Positions 1 to 9,600 of a DNA stretch of 31,023 bases are shown in pieces. Made by a program: the position numbers and the translations under genes. This DNA comes from an uncultured Christensenellaceae bacterium (GTDB lineage Bacteria > Bacillota > Clostridia > Christensenellales > Christensenellaceae): contig CAKTFI010000010.1 in assembly GCA_934555865.1 (NCBI GenBank), positions 1 through 31,023 of the forward strand, in the 5' to 3' direction. The notes under the pieces are model-generated. The model was not told the DNA's origin. It made no database searches and was given only the letters and a program-made list of their open reading frames with translations. The number at the start of each line of letters is the position of its first letter. The first letter of the stretch is position 1.

Positions 1-317
1 AAAGAGACGGCTATGACTTCAAGGGCTGGAACCCGCAGGTTGCGGACACGGTCAGCGAGAGCGTCGTGTATACGGCGACCTGGAAGGAAGACCGCAATAA
101 CAACGGCGTTCCGGACGAGGACGAAGAGAAGTTCACCGTGACCTATACGGACGGCGTGGACGGCGTGGAAGTCTTTGCGGATCAGGTCTATGCGGACCTG
201 CTTTCCGGCGACGCGACCCCGGCATTCCAGGGCAAGCCGGAAAGAGACGGCTATGACTTCAAGGGCTGGAACCCGCAGGTTGCGGACACGGTCAGCGAGA
301 GCGTCGTGTATACGGCG
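1..317 (+). repeat. 77-bp exact direct repeat, period 240 bp
   Basis: Bases 1-77 are identical to bases 241-317, an offset of exactly 240 bp (80 codons). They encode the same RDGYDFKGWNPQVADTVSES peptide and a few more residues. The first copy may extend to the left of the window. Exact nucleotide identity, including third codon positions, points to recent duplication or gene conversion within the surface-protein gene. Confidence 0.95.
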
Positions 318-467
318 GTCTGGGAAGCGCAGGACAACGGCAACGACACCCCGAAGACGGGAGACAGTGCCAACCTGACGCTTTGGGTCAGCCTGATGGC
401 TGTGGCGGCACTGGGCGCGGCGGCAGTCGTCCTCTTGGAAAAGAAGAAGCACGCTGTCAATAAATAA
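1..467 (+). CDS. C-terminal part of a sortase-anchored repeat surface protein (5' end outside window)
   Basis: The reading frame is open from base 3 to the TAA at 465-467; the start lies upstream of the window. The visible part has two copies of an InlB B-repeat/Flg_new-like segment (RDGYDFKGWNPQ ... VVYTA.W) separated by an acidic DxNNNGxPDxDE linker that resembles calcium-binding loops. It ends with a classic Gram-positive sorting signal: a TPKTGD motif, a hydrophobic stretch of about 20 residues, and a basic tail (KKKH). A class-B-like sortase substrate attached to peptidoglycan is the expected fate. The function (adhesion or matrix) is inferred from the family only. The terminator at 549-588 ends this transcription unit. 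Confidence 0.85.
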   Translation, partial: RDGYDFKGWNPQVADTVSESVVYTATWKEDRNNNGVPDEDEEKFTVTYTDGVDGVEVFADQVYADLLSGDATPAFQGKPERDGYDFKGWNPQVADTVSESVVYTAVWEAQDNGNDTPKTGDSANLTLWVSLMAVAALGAAAVVLLEKKKHAVNK

Positions 468-548
468 GAACCGTCTCTTGTGCGAAGGGAGCAGGCGCGC
501 GTGATCTGCGTGCTTCGCAGCATTTCGAACGACTAAGAGCAAATCTCA

Positions 549-588
549 AAATGGCATCCGCCTTTGGCGGATGCCATTTCTTTTTTTC
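549..588 (+). terminator. Rho-independent terminator of the surface-protein gene
   Basis: A perfect 14-bp stem (549-562 with 566-579) has a TTT loop and is followed by a T-rich run (577-587, interrupted by one C). It lies 81 bp after the stop at 467 and isolates the purine operon from upstream transcription. Confidence 0.93.
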
Positions 589-622
589 TTGGCGAGAGTG
601 CATGGGGACACAGATAATAAGT

Positions 623-635
623 AATGTTCGGGTTT
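623..635 (-). promoter_or_regulatory. Single strong PurBox-like site upstream of purE promoter P1
   Basis: Read on the minus strand, the site is AAACCCGAACATT. It matches the B. subtilis PurR consensus AWWWCCGAACWWT at 12 of 13 positions (consensus recalled, not searched). It sits 12 bp upstream of the putative -35 at 648. I find no good partner box at the usual spacing upstream, which weakens the call. Confidence 0.45.
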
Positions 636-647
636 TGCGCAAAGGTA

Positions 648-676
648 TTTACTTTTTTGAAACTTTCGTGTATCCT
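648..676 (+). promoter_or_regulatory. purE: Candidate sigma-A promoter P1 of the purine operon
   Basis: TTTACT (648-653), 17-bp spacer, TATCCT (671-676). Each hexamer matches consensus at four of six positions. It is the best-spaced promoter in the AT-rich part of the 468-954 gap. If used, it gives a leader of about 270 nt before purE. Confidence 0.5.
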
Positions 677-782
677 AAAGTTGCATGAAACCCTCGGGAT
701 TTCCGGAAAAGCGGGAATTTGCGGGGAGAAAAGGATGGGATGCGACGGATGCGGCAAAATGGTTCTACAAGACAGATGCATA

Positions 783-827
783 AAAGACGAACTGTATGCG
801 ATTATAAAAACATGAGCGTTCGTATTT
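783..827. promoter_or_regulatory. Inverted PurBox-like pair upstream of purE (candidate PurR operator)
   Basis: Plus-strand AAAGACGAAC (783-792) faces minus-strand AAATACGAAC (818-827), with 25 bp between the CGAAC cores. B. subtilis PurR binds two inverted CGAAC-containing boxes with nearly the same geometry. Each arm scores 10 of 13 against AWWWCCGAACWWT. The location before a purine operon supports the call. The arms could instead, or also, form an RNA hairpin in the leader. Confidence 0.55.
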
Positions 828-853
828 ATGGAACCGGTGCATCGGTCTATCCT
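825..853 (+). promoter_or_regulatory. Weak candidate second promoter P2 of the purine operon
   Basis: TTTATG (825-830), 17-bp spacer, TATCCT (848-853). The -35 is poor (three of six). It is listed because it would place the PurBox pair directly upstream of a promoter, as in B. subtilis. Transcripts from it would still pass the terminator at 899-934. Confidence 0.25.
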
Positions 854-898
854 TCGTGCGGCCAAATGGCGGAGCAACAGAATAATGCAAAAAAAGTT

Positions 899-934
899 CA
901 GCCTGCGGAGTATATCCGTGGGCTGTTTTTGTTT
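899..934 (+). terminator. Intrinsic terminator (attenuator) just upstream of purE
   Basis: An 11-bp stem (899-909 with 915-925, including two G-U pairs) has a GTATA loop and is followed by TTTTTGTTT. Only 20 bp separate it from the purE start at 955, too little for another promoter. Every purine-operon transcript must therefore read through it, which is the arrangement of an attenuator. Confidence 0.8.
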
Positions 935-954
935 GGGAAAGCGAGGAATGACGA

Positions 955-1452
955 ATGAAAAAGGTGGCGGTAATTCTTGGGAGCGACAGTGACTTTCCGG
1001 TGATGCAGCGGGCGGTCGCCGCGCTTAAGCAGTGGGAGATCCCGGTGGAGGCGCATGTGTTTTCGGCACATCGGACGCCCGGCGAGGCGGCGGCCTTTGC
1101 GGCTTCGGCGCGGGAAAACGGCTTTGGCGTAATCATCGCCGCGGCGGGCAAGGCGGCACATCTGGCGGGCGTGCTGGCAGCGCACACGACGCTTCCAGTC
1201 ATCGGCGTGCCGATGAAGGCCTCGGTGCTGGATGGGATGGACGCCCTCCTGGCGACGGTGCAGATGCCGAAGGGCGTGCCAGTTGCGACGGTCGCGATCG
1301 ACGGGGCGGACAACGCCGCGATCCTGGCGGCGCAGATCCTGGCGCTGGGTGAGCCGGAATTGGCCGGACGGCTGGAGGCGGAAAAGCGCGACATGGCGCG
1401 GCAGGTACTGCAAAAGGACGCCGAGATACAAGAAAAGGTCGCCGCGCTTTGA
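955..1452 (+). CDS. purE: N5-carboxyaminoimidazole ribonucleotide mutase, class I PurE
   Basis: The 165-residue protein has the usual PurE length. It converts N5-CAIR to CAIR in de novo purine synthesis in the cytoplasm. Visible motifs are GSDSD near residue 9, SAHRTP near 42, AAHLAG near 70 and [10 protein letters not shown] near 90. The SAHR and AAHL motifs fit class I (mutase) enzymes, not class II AIR carboxylases, so a PurK enzyme is expected elsewhere. The ATG at 955 follows a GAGG (943-946) with 8-bp spacing. It is the first gene of the operon, and purC follows after 50 bp. The lysine in AAGKAAHL, where many homologues have glycine, is a minor variation. Confidence 0.95.
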   Translation: MKKVAVILGSDSDFPVMQRAVAALKQWEIPVEAHVFSAHRTPGEAAAFAASARENGFGVIIAAAGKAAHLAGVLAAHTTLPVIGVPMKASVLDGMDALLATVQMPKGVPVATVAIDGADNAAILAAQILALGEPELAGRLEAEKRDMARQVLQKDAEIQEKVAAL

Positions 1453-1502
1453 GCCGCGGTAAGGATAGCGAACAGACAAAACGATTGCGGAGGAATATGA
1501 CG

Positions 1503-2213
1503 ATGGAAAAGTTGGAACAGCTCTATGAAGGCAAGGCGAAGAAGGTTTTTAAGACAGACGATCCCCACTGCTATATTGTGGAATACAAGGACGACGCGAC
1601 GGCGCTGAACGGCCTGAAGCGCGGAACGATCGCGGGCAAGGGCGTCATCAACAACCGCGTGTCCAACCACCTGATGCGCATGCTGGAGAAAAACGGAGTC
1701 CCCACGCACCTGGTGGAGGAGATCTCGGATCGGGAGACGATCGTGAAAAAGGTCAAGATCATCCCCTTGGAAGTGATTGTCCGCAATATTGCGGCTGGGT
1801 CGCTCTCCAAGCGGCTGGGGCTTCCGGAGGGTACGCCGCTTGCACACACGGTGCTGGAATACTGCTATAAGGACGACGCGCTCGGCGATCCGCTCGTCAA
1901 CGATTACCACATCTTTGCGATGGGCATCGCGACGCGGGAGGAACTGAACACTATCGCGGCCTATGCCTTCCGGGTGAACGAGCTGCTGCGCGAATACTTG
2001 AAAGATCTGAACATCGACCTCATCGATTATAAGATCGAATTCGGCAAGACGCCGGAGGGCGAAATTTTGCTGGCGGACGAAATCTCGCCGGATACTTGCC
2101 GCTTCTGGGACAGCCGCACGGGCGAAAAGCTGGATAAGGACCGCTTCCGCCGCGACATGGGCGGCGTCGAGGGTGCGTATCAGGAGGTTATGCGCCGCCT
2201 GCTCGGCGAATGA
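1503..2213 (+). CDS. purC: Phosphoribosylaminoimidazole-succinocarboxamide synthase (SAICAR synthetase)
   Basis: This enzyme joins CAIR and aspartate with ATP to give SAICAR. The protein is 236 residues, the standard length of the short bacterial form. It starts with [13 protein letters not shown], contains the signature [16 protein letters not shown] near residue 90, and has the family motif [13 protein letters not shown] near 200. The ATG at 1503 was chosen over the ATG at 1497: GGAGG (1489-1493) is 9 bp from the former and only 3 bp from the latter. It lies between purE and purF in the operon. Confidence 0.96.
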   Translation: MEKLEQLYEGKAKKVFKTDDPHCYIVEYKDDATALNGLKRGTIAGKGVINNRVSNHLMRMLEKNGVPTHLVEEISDRETIVKKVKIIPLEVIVRNIAAGSLSKRLGLPEGTPLAHTVLEYCYKDDALGDPLVNDYHIFAMGIATREELNTIAAYAFRVNELLREYLKDLNIDLIDYKIEFGKTPEGEILLADEISPDTCRFWDSRTGEKLDKDRFRRDMGGVEGAYQEVMRRLLGE

Positions 2214-2243
2214 GCGAAAAAAATCGGCGGAAAGGAAACATAT

Positions 2244-3674
2244 ATGCAGAGGGAAATCCATGAGGAATGCGGCGTATTTGGCGTCTATGACCCGGCAGGC
2301 GCCGCAGATGTCGCCGCAGAAGCCTACTATGCCCTATTTGCCCTGCAACACCGGGGGCAGGAGAGCTGCGGGATCGCCGTCAACCGGGACGGCGTGATCC
2401 GCGTGCACAAGGACCTCGGCCTGGTGCGGGATGTGTTCACCAAAGAAAACTTGGCGGCGCTCGGGCGCGGGCAGATCGCCGTGGGGCACACGCGGTATTC
2501 CACGACGGGGGCGGTCAGCCGGGAAAATGCGCAGCCGCTGGTCGTGAGCCATGTCAACGGGCAGATGGCGGTGGCGCACAATGGCAACCTGACAAATGCG
2601 GCAGAACTGCGGCGGCAGCTGGAGCTTTCCGGTGCAATCTTTCATACGACGAATGACACGGAGGTCATCTCTTACCTCATTACGCGCGAACGCCTGCACG
2701 CCGATTCGATCGAGCAAGCGGTGGAGCGCGCTATGCCAAAGCTTTTGGGGGCGTATAGCCTGGTCATCATGTCGCCGCGCAAGCTCATCGCCGTGCGGGA
2801 CGCCGTCGGGTTCCGCCCCCTGTGCATGGGGCGCATGCCGGGCGGAAAGGTCGTCTTTGCTTCGGAGACCTGCGCGCTGGACAGCATCGGCGCGGAATTT
2901 GTGCGCGATGTGGAGGCGGGTGAGATTGTCGTGGCCGACGATCAAGGCGTGCGCAGCATCCGCACACATTGCCGTGCGCGCGCGCATACCTGCCTGTTTG
3001 AATTCATCTACTTTGCCCGTCCCGATTCGGTGATCGAGGGGCAGTCCGTGCACGAGGCGCGGCTGCAGGCGGGGCGCATCCTGGCGGAGGAGCATCCGGC
3101 AGAGGCGGATGTGGTGATCGGTGTGCCGGATTCCGGGCTAGACGCGGCGCTCGGTTATGCGCAGGCGTCCGGGATTCCCTATCAAATCGGCTTTGTGAAG
3201 AACCGATACATCGCGCGCACCTTCATCCAGCCGGAGCAGGGGCAGCGGGAAAACGCAGTGCGCATCAAGCTGAACGCGCTGGCCTCGGTCGTGCGCGGGA
3301 AGCGTGTGGTCATGGTGGACGATTCCATCGTTCGCGGCACAACCAGCGCCCGCATCGTCACGCTGCTGCGCGAGGCGGGGGCGCGGGAGGTGCATATGCG
3401 TGTGTCCGCCCCGCCGTTTATCAGCCCTTGCTATTACGGGACGGACATCGATTCCAAGGAAAAGCTGATCGCCTGTCAGATGAGCGAGCAGGAGATCTGC
3501 CGCGTCATCGGGGCAGATTCGCTCGGATACCTGAGCGTGGCGGGGGCGCGGCAGATCGCGGCCGGAGCGCATTGCGACTTCTGCGACGGCTGCTTTACGG
3601 GCGAGTACCCGGCGGCGACGCCCCGGGAGATGGAAAAAGGCAAGTTCGAGCAACCGACGAACATCACGGAATAA
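2244..3674 (+). CDS. purF: Amidophosphoribosyltransferase (glutamine PRPP amidotransferase)
   Basis: PurF makes phosphoribosylamine from PRPP and glutamine, the committed step of purine synthesis. The 476-residue protein begins with an eight-residue propeptide (MQREIHEE) before Cys9, the expected N-terminal nucleophile of the glutaminase domain. The PRPP-binding loop [16 protein letters not shown] lies near residue 355. Cys250, Cys396, Cys447 and Cys450 align with the four [4Fe-4S] ligands of the B. subtilis enzyme, so an oxygen-sensitive iron-sulfur form is likely. An AAAGGA site lies 7 bp before the ATG. The enzyme family is feedback-inhibited by purine nucleotides. Confidence 0.97.
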   Translation: MQREIHEECGVFGVYDPAGAADVAAEAYYALFALQHRGQESCGIAVNRDGVIRVHKDLGLVRDVFTKENLAALGRGQIAVGHTRYSTTGAVSRENAQPLVVSHVNGQMAVAHNGNLTNAAELRRQLELSGAIFHTTNDTEVISYLITRERLHADSIEQAVERAMPKLLGAYSLVIMSPRKLIAVRDAVGFRPLCMGRMPGGKVVFASETCALDSIGAEFVRDVEAGEIVVADDQGVRSIRTHCRARAHTCLFEFIYFARPDSVIEGQSVHEARLQAGRILAEEHPAEADVVIGVPDSGLDAALGYAQASGIPYQIGFVKNRYIARTFIQPEQGQRENAVRIKLNALASVVRGKRVVMVDDSIVRGTTSARIVTLLREAGAREVHMRVSAPPFISPCYYGTDIDSKEKLIACQMSEQEICRVIGADSLGYLSVAGARQIAAGAHCDFCDGCFTGEYPAATPREMEKGKFEQPTNITE

Positions 3675-3728
3675 GACGCAGCCGGGGAGGAGCGCTCCTG
3701 CGGCGGAAAACGAGAAATGGAGAAACAG

Positions 3729-4766
3729 ATGGAAAAGAGCTTTAGCGAGAGCTATAAGGCAGCGGGTGTGGACATTACGGCGGGATACCGGGCGGTGGAA
3801 TTGATGCGCGCGCATGTGGCGCGCACCGAGATCCCCGGATGCCTTTCCGGCATCGGCGGGTTCGGTGGTTTGTTTGAGATGGACCTCACGGGGATGCAGA
3901 AGCCGGTGCTCGTCTCGGGCACGGACGGCGTGGGCACTAAGCTGAAACTGGCGTTTTTGATGGATAAGCACGACACGGTGGGCATCGATTGCGTCGCCAT
4001 GTGCGTCAACGACATCATCTGCGCCGGGGCCAAGCCGCTTGTATTTTTGGACTATATCGCCGTCGGCAGGAATTATCCGGAAAAGGTCGCCTCGATTGTT
4101 GCCGGCGTGGCGGAGGGCTGTGTGCAGGCCGGCTGCGCGCTGGTCGGCGGGGAGACGGCGGAAATGCCCGGCTTTTATCCGGAGGACGAATACGACCTCG
4201 CGGGGTTTGCGGTCGGCGCGGTGGACAAGTCCAAGATTCTGGACATGAACACGATCCGGGCGGGCGATGCGATCATCGGCCTCGCCTCCTCGGGCGTGCA
4301 TTCCAACGGCTTCAGCCTGGTGCGCAAGGTCTTTGACCTGGAGCATGCCGACCTTGGCGCCTATGCCGACCGGCTGGGCAAGCCGCTCGGCGAGGCGCTG
4401 TTGACGCCGACCAAGATCTATGTAAAGCCGATCCTCCGGCTGCTCGGCGAGGTGCAGGTCAAGTCGGTTTCGCACATCACGGGCGGCGGGTTCTATGAAA
4501 ACATCCCGCGGGCGATCCCGGAAGGCTTCCAGGCGGTGATCGACCGGCAGGCGGTGGAGGTTTTGCCCATCTTCCGCCTGATCCAGGAAGTCGGCGGCAT
4601 CTCCGAGCGCGACATGTTCAACACCTTCAACATGGGTGTCGGCATGTGCGTGATTGTCCCGCAAGAACAGGCAGACCGAGCGGTGCAGGTTCTCCGCGCA
4701 TGCGGCGAACAGGCCCGCGTGATCGGCGAGGTCCAGGCGGGCGAGCACACGGTCTGCTTCCGGTGA
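3729..4766 (+). CDS. purM: Phosphoribosylformylglycinamidine cyclo-ligase (AIR synthetase)
   Basis: PurM closes the imidazole ring, turning FGAM into AIR with ATP. Motifs include [14 protein letters not shown] near residue 63, [18 protein letters not shown] near 95 and [11 protein letters not shown] near 140. The start is ambiguous. An ATG at 3717 is in frame, but the ATG at 3729 has GGAG (3719-3722) at 6-bp spacing and gives a typical 345 residues. The 54-bp gap after purF contains the perfect palindrome AGGAGCGCTCCT (3688-3699), which may fold in the mRNA. Confidence 0.95.
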   Translation: MEKSFSESYKAAGVDITAGYRAVELMRAHVARTEIPGCLSGIGGFGGLFEMDLTGMQKPVLVSGTDGVGTKLKLAFLMDKHDTVGIDCVAMCVNDIICAGAKPLVFLDYIAVGRNYPEKVASIVAGVAEGCVQAGCALVGGETAEMPGFYPEDEYDLAGFAVGAVDKSKILDMNTIRAGDAIIGLASSGVHSNGFSLVRKVFDLEHADLGAYADRLGKPLGEALLTPTKIYVKPILRLLGEVQVKSVSHITGGGFYENIPRAIPEGFQAVIDRQAVEVLPIFRLIQEVGGISERDMFNTFNMGVGMCVIVPQEQADRAVQVLRACGEQARVIGEVQAGEHTVCFR

Positions 4767-4777
4767 GGACAGGCGAC

Positions 4778-5392
4778 ATGGTGCGGATCGCGGTGCTGGT
4801 CTCCGGCGGAGGGACGAATTTGCAGGCGCTGTTGGACGCGCAGGCGGCCGGGGCGCTGCCGGAGGGAGAGATCTGCCTGGTGGTGAGCTCTTCCCGCCGG
4901 GCGTATGCGCTGGAGCGTGCAAAAATGGCCGGGGTGGAGGCAGCGGTGCTTCCCCGCCGGAAGTTTGCGGATGCGGCGGCCTATGACCGGGCGATGGTGC
5001 AGCTCCTGCGCGAAAAGGAAATCGAGCTGGTCGTGCTGGCTGGCTTTTTGAGCATCTTGGGCCGGGAGGTGATCGCGGCCTACCCCGGGCGGATCTTGAA
5101 CATTCACCCGTCACTCATCCCCGCCTTCTCCGGAAAGGGGTTTTACGGGCTGCGCGTGCACGAGGCGGCGCTGGCCCGCGGCGTGAAGGTGACGGGCGCG
5201 ACGGTGCATCGGGTGAACGAGATCCCCGACGGGGGGGAGATCCTGCTGCAAAAGGCGGTCGAAGTGCTGCCCGGCGACACGCCGGAGGTCTTGCAGCGAC
5301 GGGTGATGGAGCAGGCGGAGTGGAAGCTGCTGCCGCAGGCGGTGGCAATGCTCGTGAAAGAGATCGAAGCGGAAAAGAGGAGGGAACGATGA
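4778..5392 (+). CDS. purN: Phosphoribosylglycinamide formyltransferase (folate-dependent)
   Basis: PurN transfers a formyl group from 10-formyl-THF to GAR. The 204-residue protein starts RIAVLVSGGGTNLQALL, typical of the family. The catalytic Asn and His are in ILNIHPSLIPAFSGKG near residue 107, and the catalytic Asp is in PDGGEILLQ near residue 147. The ATG at 4778 begins 11 bp after the purM stop. The gene overlaps purD by ATGA. In many clostridial operons purH lies between purN and purD; it is absent here. Confidence 0.95.
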   Translation: MVRIAVLVSGGGTNLQALLDAQAAGALPEGEICLVVSSSRRAYALERAKMAGVEAAVLPRRKFADAAAYDRAMVQLLREKEIELVVLAGFLSILGREVIAAYPGRILNIHPSLIPAFSGKGFYGLRVHEAALARGVKVTGATVHRVNEIPDGGEILLQKAVEVLPGDTPEVLQRRVMEQAEWKLLPQAVAMLVKEIEAEKRRER

Positions 5393-6651
5393 AGGTTTTG
5401 GTGATCGGCTCCGGCGGACGGGAGCATGCCGTGATCCGCAAGCTGGCGGAAAGCAGGGAGATCACGCGCCTGTATTGCGCGCCGGGCAACGGCGGGATCC
5501 GCGCACAGGCACAGACGGTGGACATTGCCGCGACGGATGTCGAAAAAATGGTGGACTTTGCCAAACGGGAGGGGATCGACTTTGTCGTGGTCACGCCGGA
5601 CGATCCGCTCGTGCTGGGCATGGCCGACGCGATGGAGGCAGCGGGCATTCCCGCGTTTGGCCCCAGCCGCGCGGCGGCGCGCATCGAGGGCAGCAAGGTG
5701 TTCGCCAAGAACCTGATGCGGAAATACGGCATCCCGACCGCCCAATATGCGGTGTTTTCCGACCCGGCGGCTGCGCTGGACTTTATCCGGGAAGCGGGGC
5801 GCTTCCCCGCCGTCATCAAGGCGGACGGATTGGCGCTCGGCAAGGGCGTGGTGATTGCGCAGGACCTAGAAGAGGCGCGCGCTGCCCTGCATGCCATCAT
5901 GGAGGAGAAAATCTTCGGCCAGAGCGGCAGCCAGGTCGTCGTGGAGGAGTTCCTGACGGGCAAGGAGGTGTCGGTGTTGGCGTTTACCGACGGGCATGTC
6001 GTGCGGCCGATGGTGTCCTCGATGGACCACAAGCGGGCGTATGACAACGACGAGGGCCCCAACACCGGCGGCATGGGCACGATCGCGCCCAGCCCGTATT
6101 ACACGCCGGAGGTGGCGGATCGCTGTATGCGGGAGATCTTCCTGCCCACCATGGAGGCGATGAACCGGGAGGGCTGCCCATTTCGCGGCTGCCTGTATTT
6201 CGGGCTGATCCTGACGGCGGACGGCCCCCGCGTGATCGAATATAACTGCCGCTTTGGCGACCCCGAGACGCAGGTGGTGCTGCCGCTTTTGCAAAGCGAC
6301 CTGTTTTCCATCCTGCGGGCGGTGCGCGAGGAACGCCTTTCCGAGGCAGACATCACTTGGCGCGACGGGGCGGCGGCCTGTGTCGTGCTGGCGAGCGGTG
6401 GGTACCCCAAAAAGTATCAGACCGGCTTCCCCATCACGGGGCTGGATGCAGACGGCGGCCACGCGGGGGCGATCGTGTACCACGCGGGCACCAAGTGGCA
6501 GGACGGACAGTATTTGACGGCAGGCGGGCGCGTGCTGGGTGTGACCGGGCTGGGCGATACGCTCGAGGAAGCGATCCGGCGCGCCTATGCCGCGGCGGCG
6601 GACATCCGCTTTGAAAACAGGCATTACCGCACCGACATCGGCAGGAAATAG
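5389..6651 (+). CDS. purD: Phosphoribosylamine-glycine ligase (GAR synthetase)
   Basis: PurD ligates glycine to phosphoribosylamine using ATP. The 420-residue protein begins KVLVIGSGGREHAV, the family hallmark. The ATP-grasp region is visible as VIKADGLALGKGVVIA near residue 142, and the metal-binding YNCRFGDPETQ lies near 285. The ATG (5389) overlaps the purN stop in an ATGA, with AGGAGG just upstream, so translation is probably coupled. The next gene, purL, starts 9 bp after the purD stop. Confidence 0.97.
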   Translation: MKVLVIGSGGREHAVIRKLAESREITRLYCAPGNGGIRAQAQTVDIAATDVEKMVDFAKREGIDFVVVTPDDPLVLGMADAMEAAGIPAFGPSRAAARIEGSKVFAKNLMRKYGIPTAQYAVFSDPAAALDFIREAGRFPAVIKADGLALGKGVVIAQDLEEARAALHAIMEEKIFGQSGSQVVVEEFLTGKEVSVLAFTDGHVVRPMVSSMDHKRAYDNDEGPNTGGMGTIAPSPYYTPEVADRCMREIFLPTMEAMNREGCPFRGCLYFGLILTADGPRVIEYNCRFGDPETQVVLPLLQSDLFSILRAVREERLSEADITWRDGAAACVVLASGGYPKKYQTGFPITGLDADGGHAGAIVYHAGTKWQDGQYLTAGGRVLGVTGLGDTLEEAIRRAYAAAADIRFENRHYRTDIGRK

Positions 6652-6660
6652 GAGAAGAGA

Positions 6661-9600
6661 ATGGCAGTATATCGTTGCTTTGTGGAAAAAAAGACGCCCT
6701 ATGCCGTAGAGGCGGCGGGCGTGCTCGGCGACCTGCGGACGGCGCTGCGCACCGAGGCGGTCACGGGCGTGCGCGTGTTGAACCGCTATGACCTGGAAAA
6801 TATCGAGGAGGCGGACTACCGCATGGCCGTGCGGACGATCCTCTCGGAACCGCAGGTGGACACGGTCTATGAAGAAGAGGCCCCTGCCCCGGCGGCGGAC
6901 GAATGGGTGCTGGCGGTGGAATACCTCCCCGGGCAGTTCGACCAGCGGGCGGATTCCTGCGCGCAGTGCATTCAGCTTTCGACCTGCAAGGAGCGGCCGG
7001 AGGTCAAGACGGCGCGGCTGTACTATATCCGCGGCGAGCTTTCGGCGGCAGACAGGGAAAAGATCCGCGCGGCGCTTATCAACCCGGTGGAGGCGCGGGA
7101 GGCCTCCCTGGAAAAGCCGGAGACCATCCGGCAGGACTTTGCGCAGCCGGCGCCGGTGGCCGTGCTTTCCGGCTTTAACGACCTGGATGAAGCGGGCCTT
7201 GCCCAGCTGATCGCGGAATACGGCCTGGCGATGGACCTCGGCGACATCCGCTTCTGTCAGGAGTACTTCCGGCGGGAGGAGGGGCGCTGCCCCACGATGA
7301 CCGAGCTGCGGCTCATCGACACCTATTGGTCGGATCACTGCCGGCACACCACCTTCGGCACGATCCTCACCGGGGCGGAGATCGCGCCGGGCTATGTCCA
7401 AAAGAGCTATGAGACCTATCTAGAACTGCGTGAACGGCTCTACGCCGGGCGCAAGGACAAGCCAGTGACGCTCATGGATCTGGCGACGATCGGCGCGAAG
7501 GCGCTCAAGGCGGCGGGCAAGCTGCCAGACCTGGACGAATCCGAAGAGATCAACGCCTGCTCCGTCCGCATCCCGGTGGAGGTGGACGGACAGAAACAGG
7601 ATTGGGTGCTGATGTTCAAGAACGAGACGCACAACCACCCGACGGAGATCGAGCCGTTCGGCGGGGCGGCGACCTGCCTTGGCGGCGCGATCCGTGACCC
7701 GCTTTCCGGCCGCAGCTATGTGTATCAGGCGATGCGCGTGACCGGCGCGGCGGACCCGCGGCAGCCGGTGGCAGAGACGCTGCCGGGCAAGCTGCCGCAG
7801 CGCAAGATCGTCACGACGGCCGCGGCGGGCTATAGCTCGTATGGCAATCAGATTGGCCTGGCGACCGGGCATGTGCACGAGATCTACCACCCGGGCTATG
7901 TGGCCAAGCGCATGGAGATCGGCGCCGTGCTGGGCGCCGCCCCGCGGGAAAACATCGTCCGGGAACGCCCGGCACCGGGTGACAAGATCATCCTGCTCGG
8001 CGGGCGGACGGGCCGTGACGGCTGCGGTGGCGCGACGGGGTCTTCTAAGTCGCACACGCTGCATTCGCTGGAAAGCTGCGGCGCGGAGGTGCAGAAGGGC
8101 AATGCGCCGGAGGAACGCAAGTTGCAGAGATTGTTCCGCAACCCGGCGGCGACGCGGCTCATCAAGCGCTGCAACGACTTCGGGGCGGGCGGCGTGGCCG
8201 TGGCAATCGGCGAGCTGGCCGACGGATTGCGCATCGACCTCGGCCGGGTGCCCAAGAAATATGAGGGGCTGGACGGCACGGAGCTGGCCATCAGCGAGTC
8301 GCAGGAGCGGATGGCGGTGGTTGTAGATTCGGCGGACGCGGCGGCGTTTCAGGCGCTGGCCGCGGCGGAGAACCTGGAATCGACCGTGGTCGCCGAGGTC
8401 ACGGAGCAGCCGCGGCTGGTGATGGAGCTGGACGGCCGGGAGATCGTCGACCTTTCGCGCGAATTTTTGAATTCCAACGGGGCGAAAAAGTATGCCGCGG
8501 TGGCCGTGCCGCTGCCGGAGGCCGAGGCCGCGACGCTGGAATATCTGGATTTCGAAAGCCGGATGCAGAAGCTGGTCGCGAGCCTCAACATCGCCTCGCA
8601 AAAGGGGCTAACAGAGCGCTTCGATTCGACGATCGGCGCAGGCACGGTGCTCATGCCCTTCGGCGGCAAATGGCAGCTCTCCCCGACGCAGGCGATGGCG
8701 GCCAAGATCCCGGTGCTCGGCGGAGAGACGGACACCTGCTCGATCATGAGCTGGGGCTTTGACCCGTATGTCTCCAGCCGCAGCCCTTATCACGGTGCGA
8801 TGCTGGCGGTTGTGGAATCGGTCGCCAAGGTCGTGGCGGCCGGGGGCAGCGCCGGACGCTGCTGGCTCACCTTCCAGGAGTATTTCGAGCGCCTAAAGGA
8901 CGATCCCCGGCGCTGGGGCAAGCCGTTTGCCGCGCTGCTTGGCGCGTTGGAGGCGCAGCTACAGCTGGGGATCGGCGCGATCGGAGGCAAGGACTCCATG
9001 TCCGGCACCTTTGAGCAGATCGATGTACCGCCGACGCTGGTCTCGTTTGCCGTCTCTACCGCCCAGGCGGATAAGGTCATCGGGACGGAATTTAAGGGCG
9101 CTGGGCACCCGGTGTATGAGATCCGGCCGCGATATACGGCCGACGGGCTTCCCGACTTCGAGAGCGTGAAGCAGGTGTTCTCCCGCGTGGAGGAATGGAT
9201 CGCGGCGGGCAAGGTGCTGTCCGCTTGGACGCTGACCTCTGGCGGCGCGGCCGAGGGGCTGTTCAAGATGGCGCTGGGCAACCGGCTGGGCTTTGCGCTG
9301 AAGCCGGGCATGTCCGCGGATGCGCTGTTCTGCCCCTGCTATGGCGCGTTTTTGCTGGAGCTGGCCGGGGAGGAAGCCCTGCCCGGGGCGGAGCTGCTCG
9401 GGTGGACGCAGGCGGCGTATACCTTCCAAACGGAGGCCGGCACGGCGGACATGGCAGACCTGCAGCGGCGCTATGAAGGGGCGCTGCAAGGGGTGTTCCC
9501 GTATCTGGACGGCGAGCAGCCGGCGGCGGTCGAGGCCTTTTCCTATGCGGCGAAGAGCTGGCCCAAGGCCAAAGCGACGGTCGCCCAGCCGCGCGTGCTC

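Larger units (their letters stand above)
677..954 (+). promoter_or_regulatory. Long purE leader region, unclassified attenuation leader
   Basis: About 280 bp between promoter P1 and the purE start hold no recognisable protein gene. Visible structure includes a GCATA/TATGC hairpin (779-798), ACGAAC/GTTCGT inverted arms (787-792 and 818-823), an ACCG/CGGT hairpin (833-846), a GCC/GGC hairpin (861-870) and a final intrinsic terminator (899-934). I looked for the conserved cores of purine, ZTP, PRPP, THF and preQ1 riboswitches and did not find a convincing match. A regulatory RNA is inferred from the terminator placed between promoter and gene. Confidence 0.45.

Noticed and set aside
526..530. 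CGAAC near the surface-protein terminator as a PurBox
   Set aside because: Flanks do not match the consensus and there is no inverted partner at the right distance.
740..830. A purine riboswitch (a GGTTCTAC stretch resembles the J2/3 GUUUCUACC)
   Set aside because: The surrounding helices, the TATGG loop and the CCGTAAA loop are missing.
719..958. A 79-codon frame from a TTG through the purE leader, ending in an ATGA overlap with purE
   Set aside because: It reads through the terminator stem and the hairpins, starts with TTG without a good site, and has no recognisable domain. The overlap is probably chance, although a leader peptide cannot be excluded.
3138..5114. Long minus-strand open frame across purF, purM and purN
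   Set aside because: Antisense shadow of GC-rich genes; Arg/Pro/His-rich translation without domains. The same holds for 765-2261, 2334-3095, 5866-7401, 7420-8601, 8959-10362 and 19165-21753.
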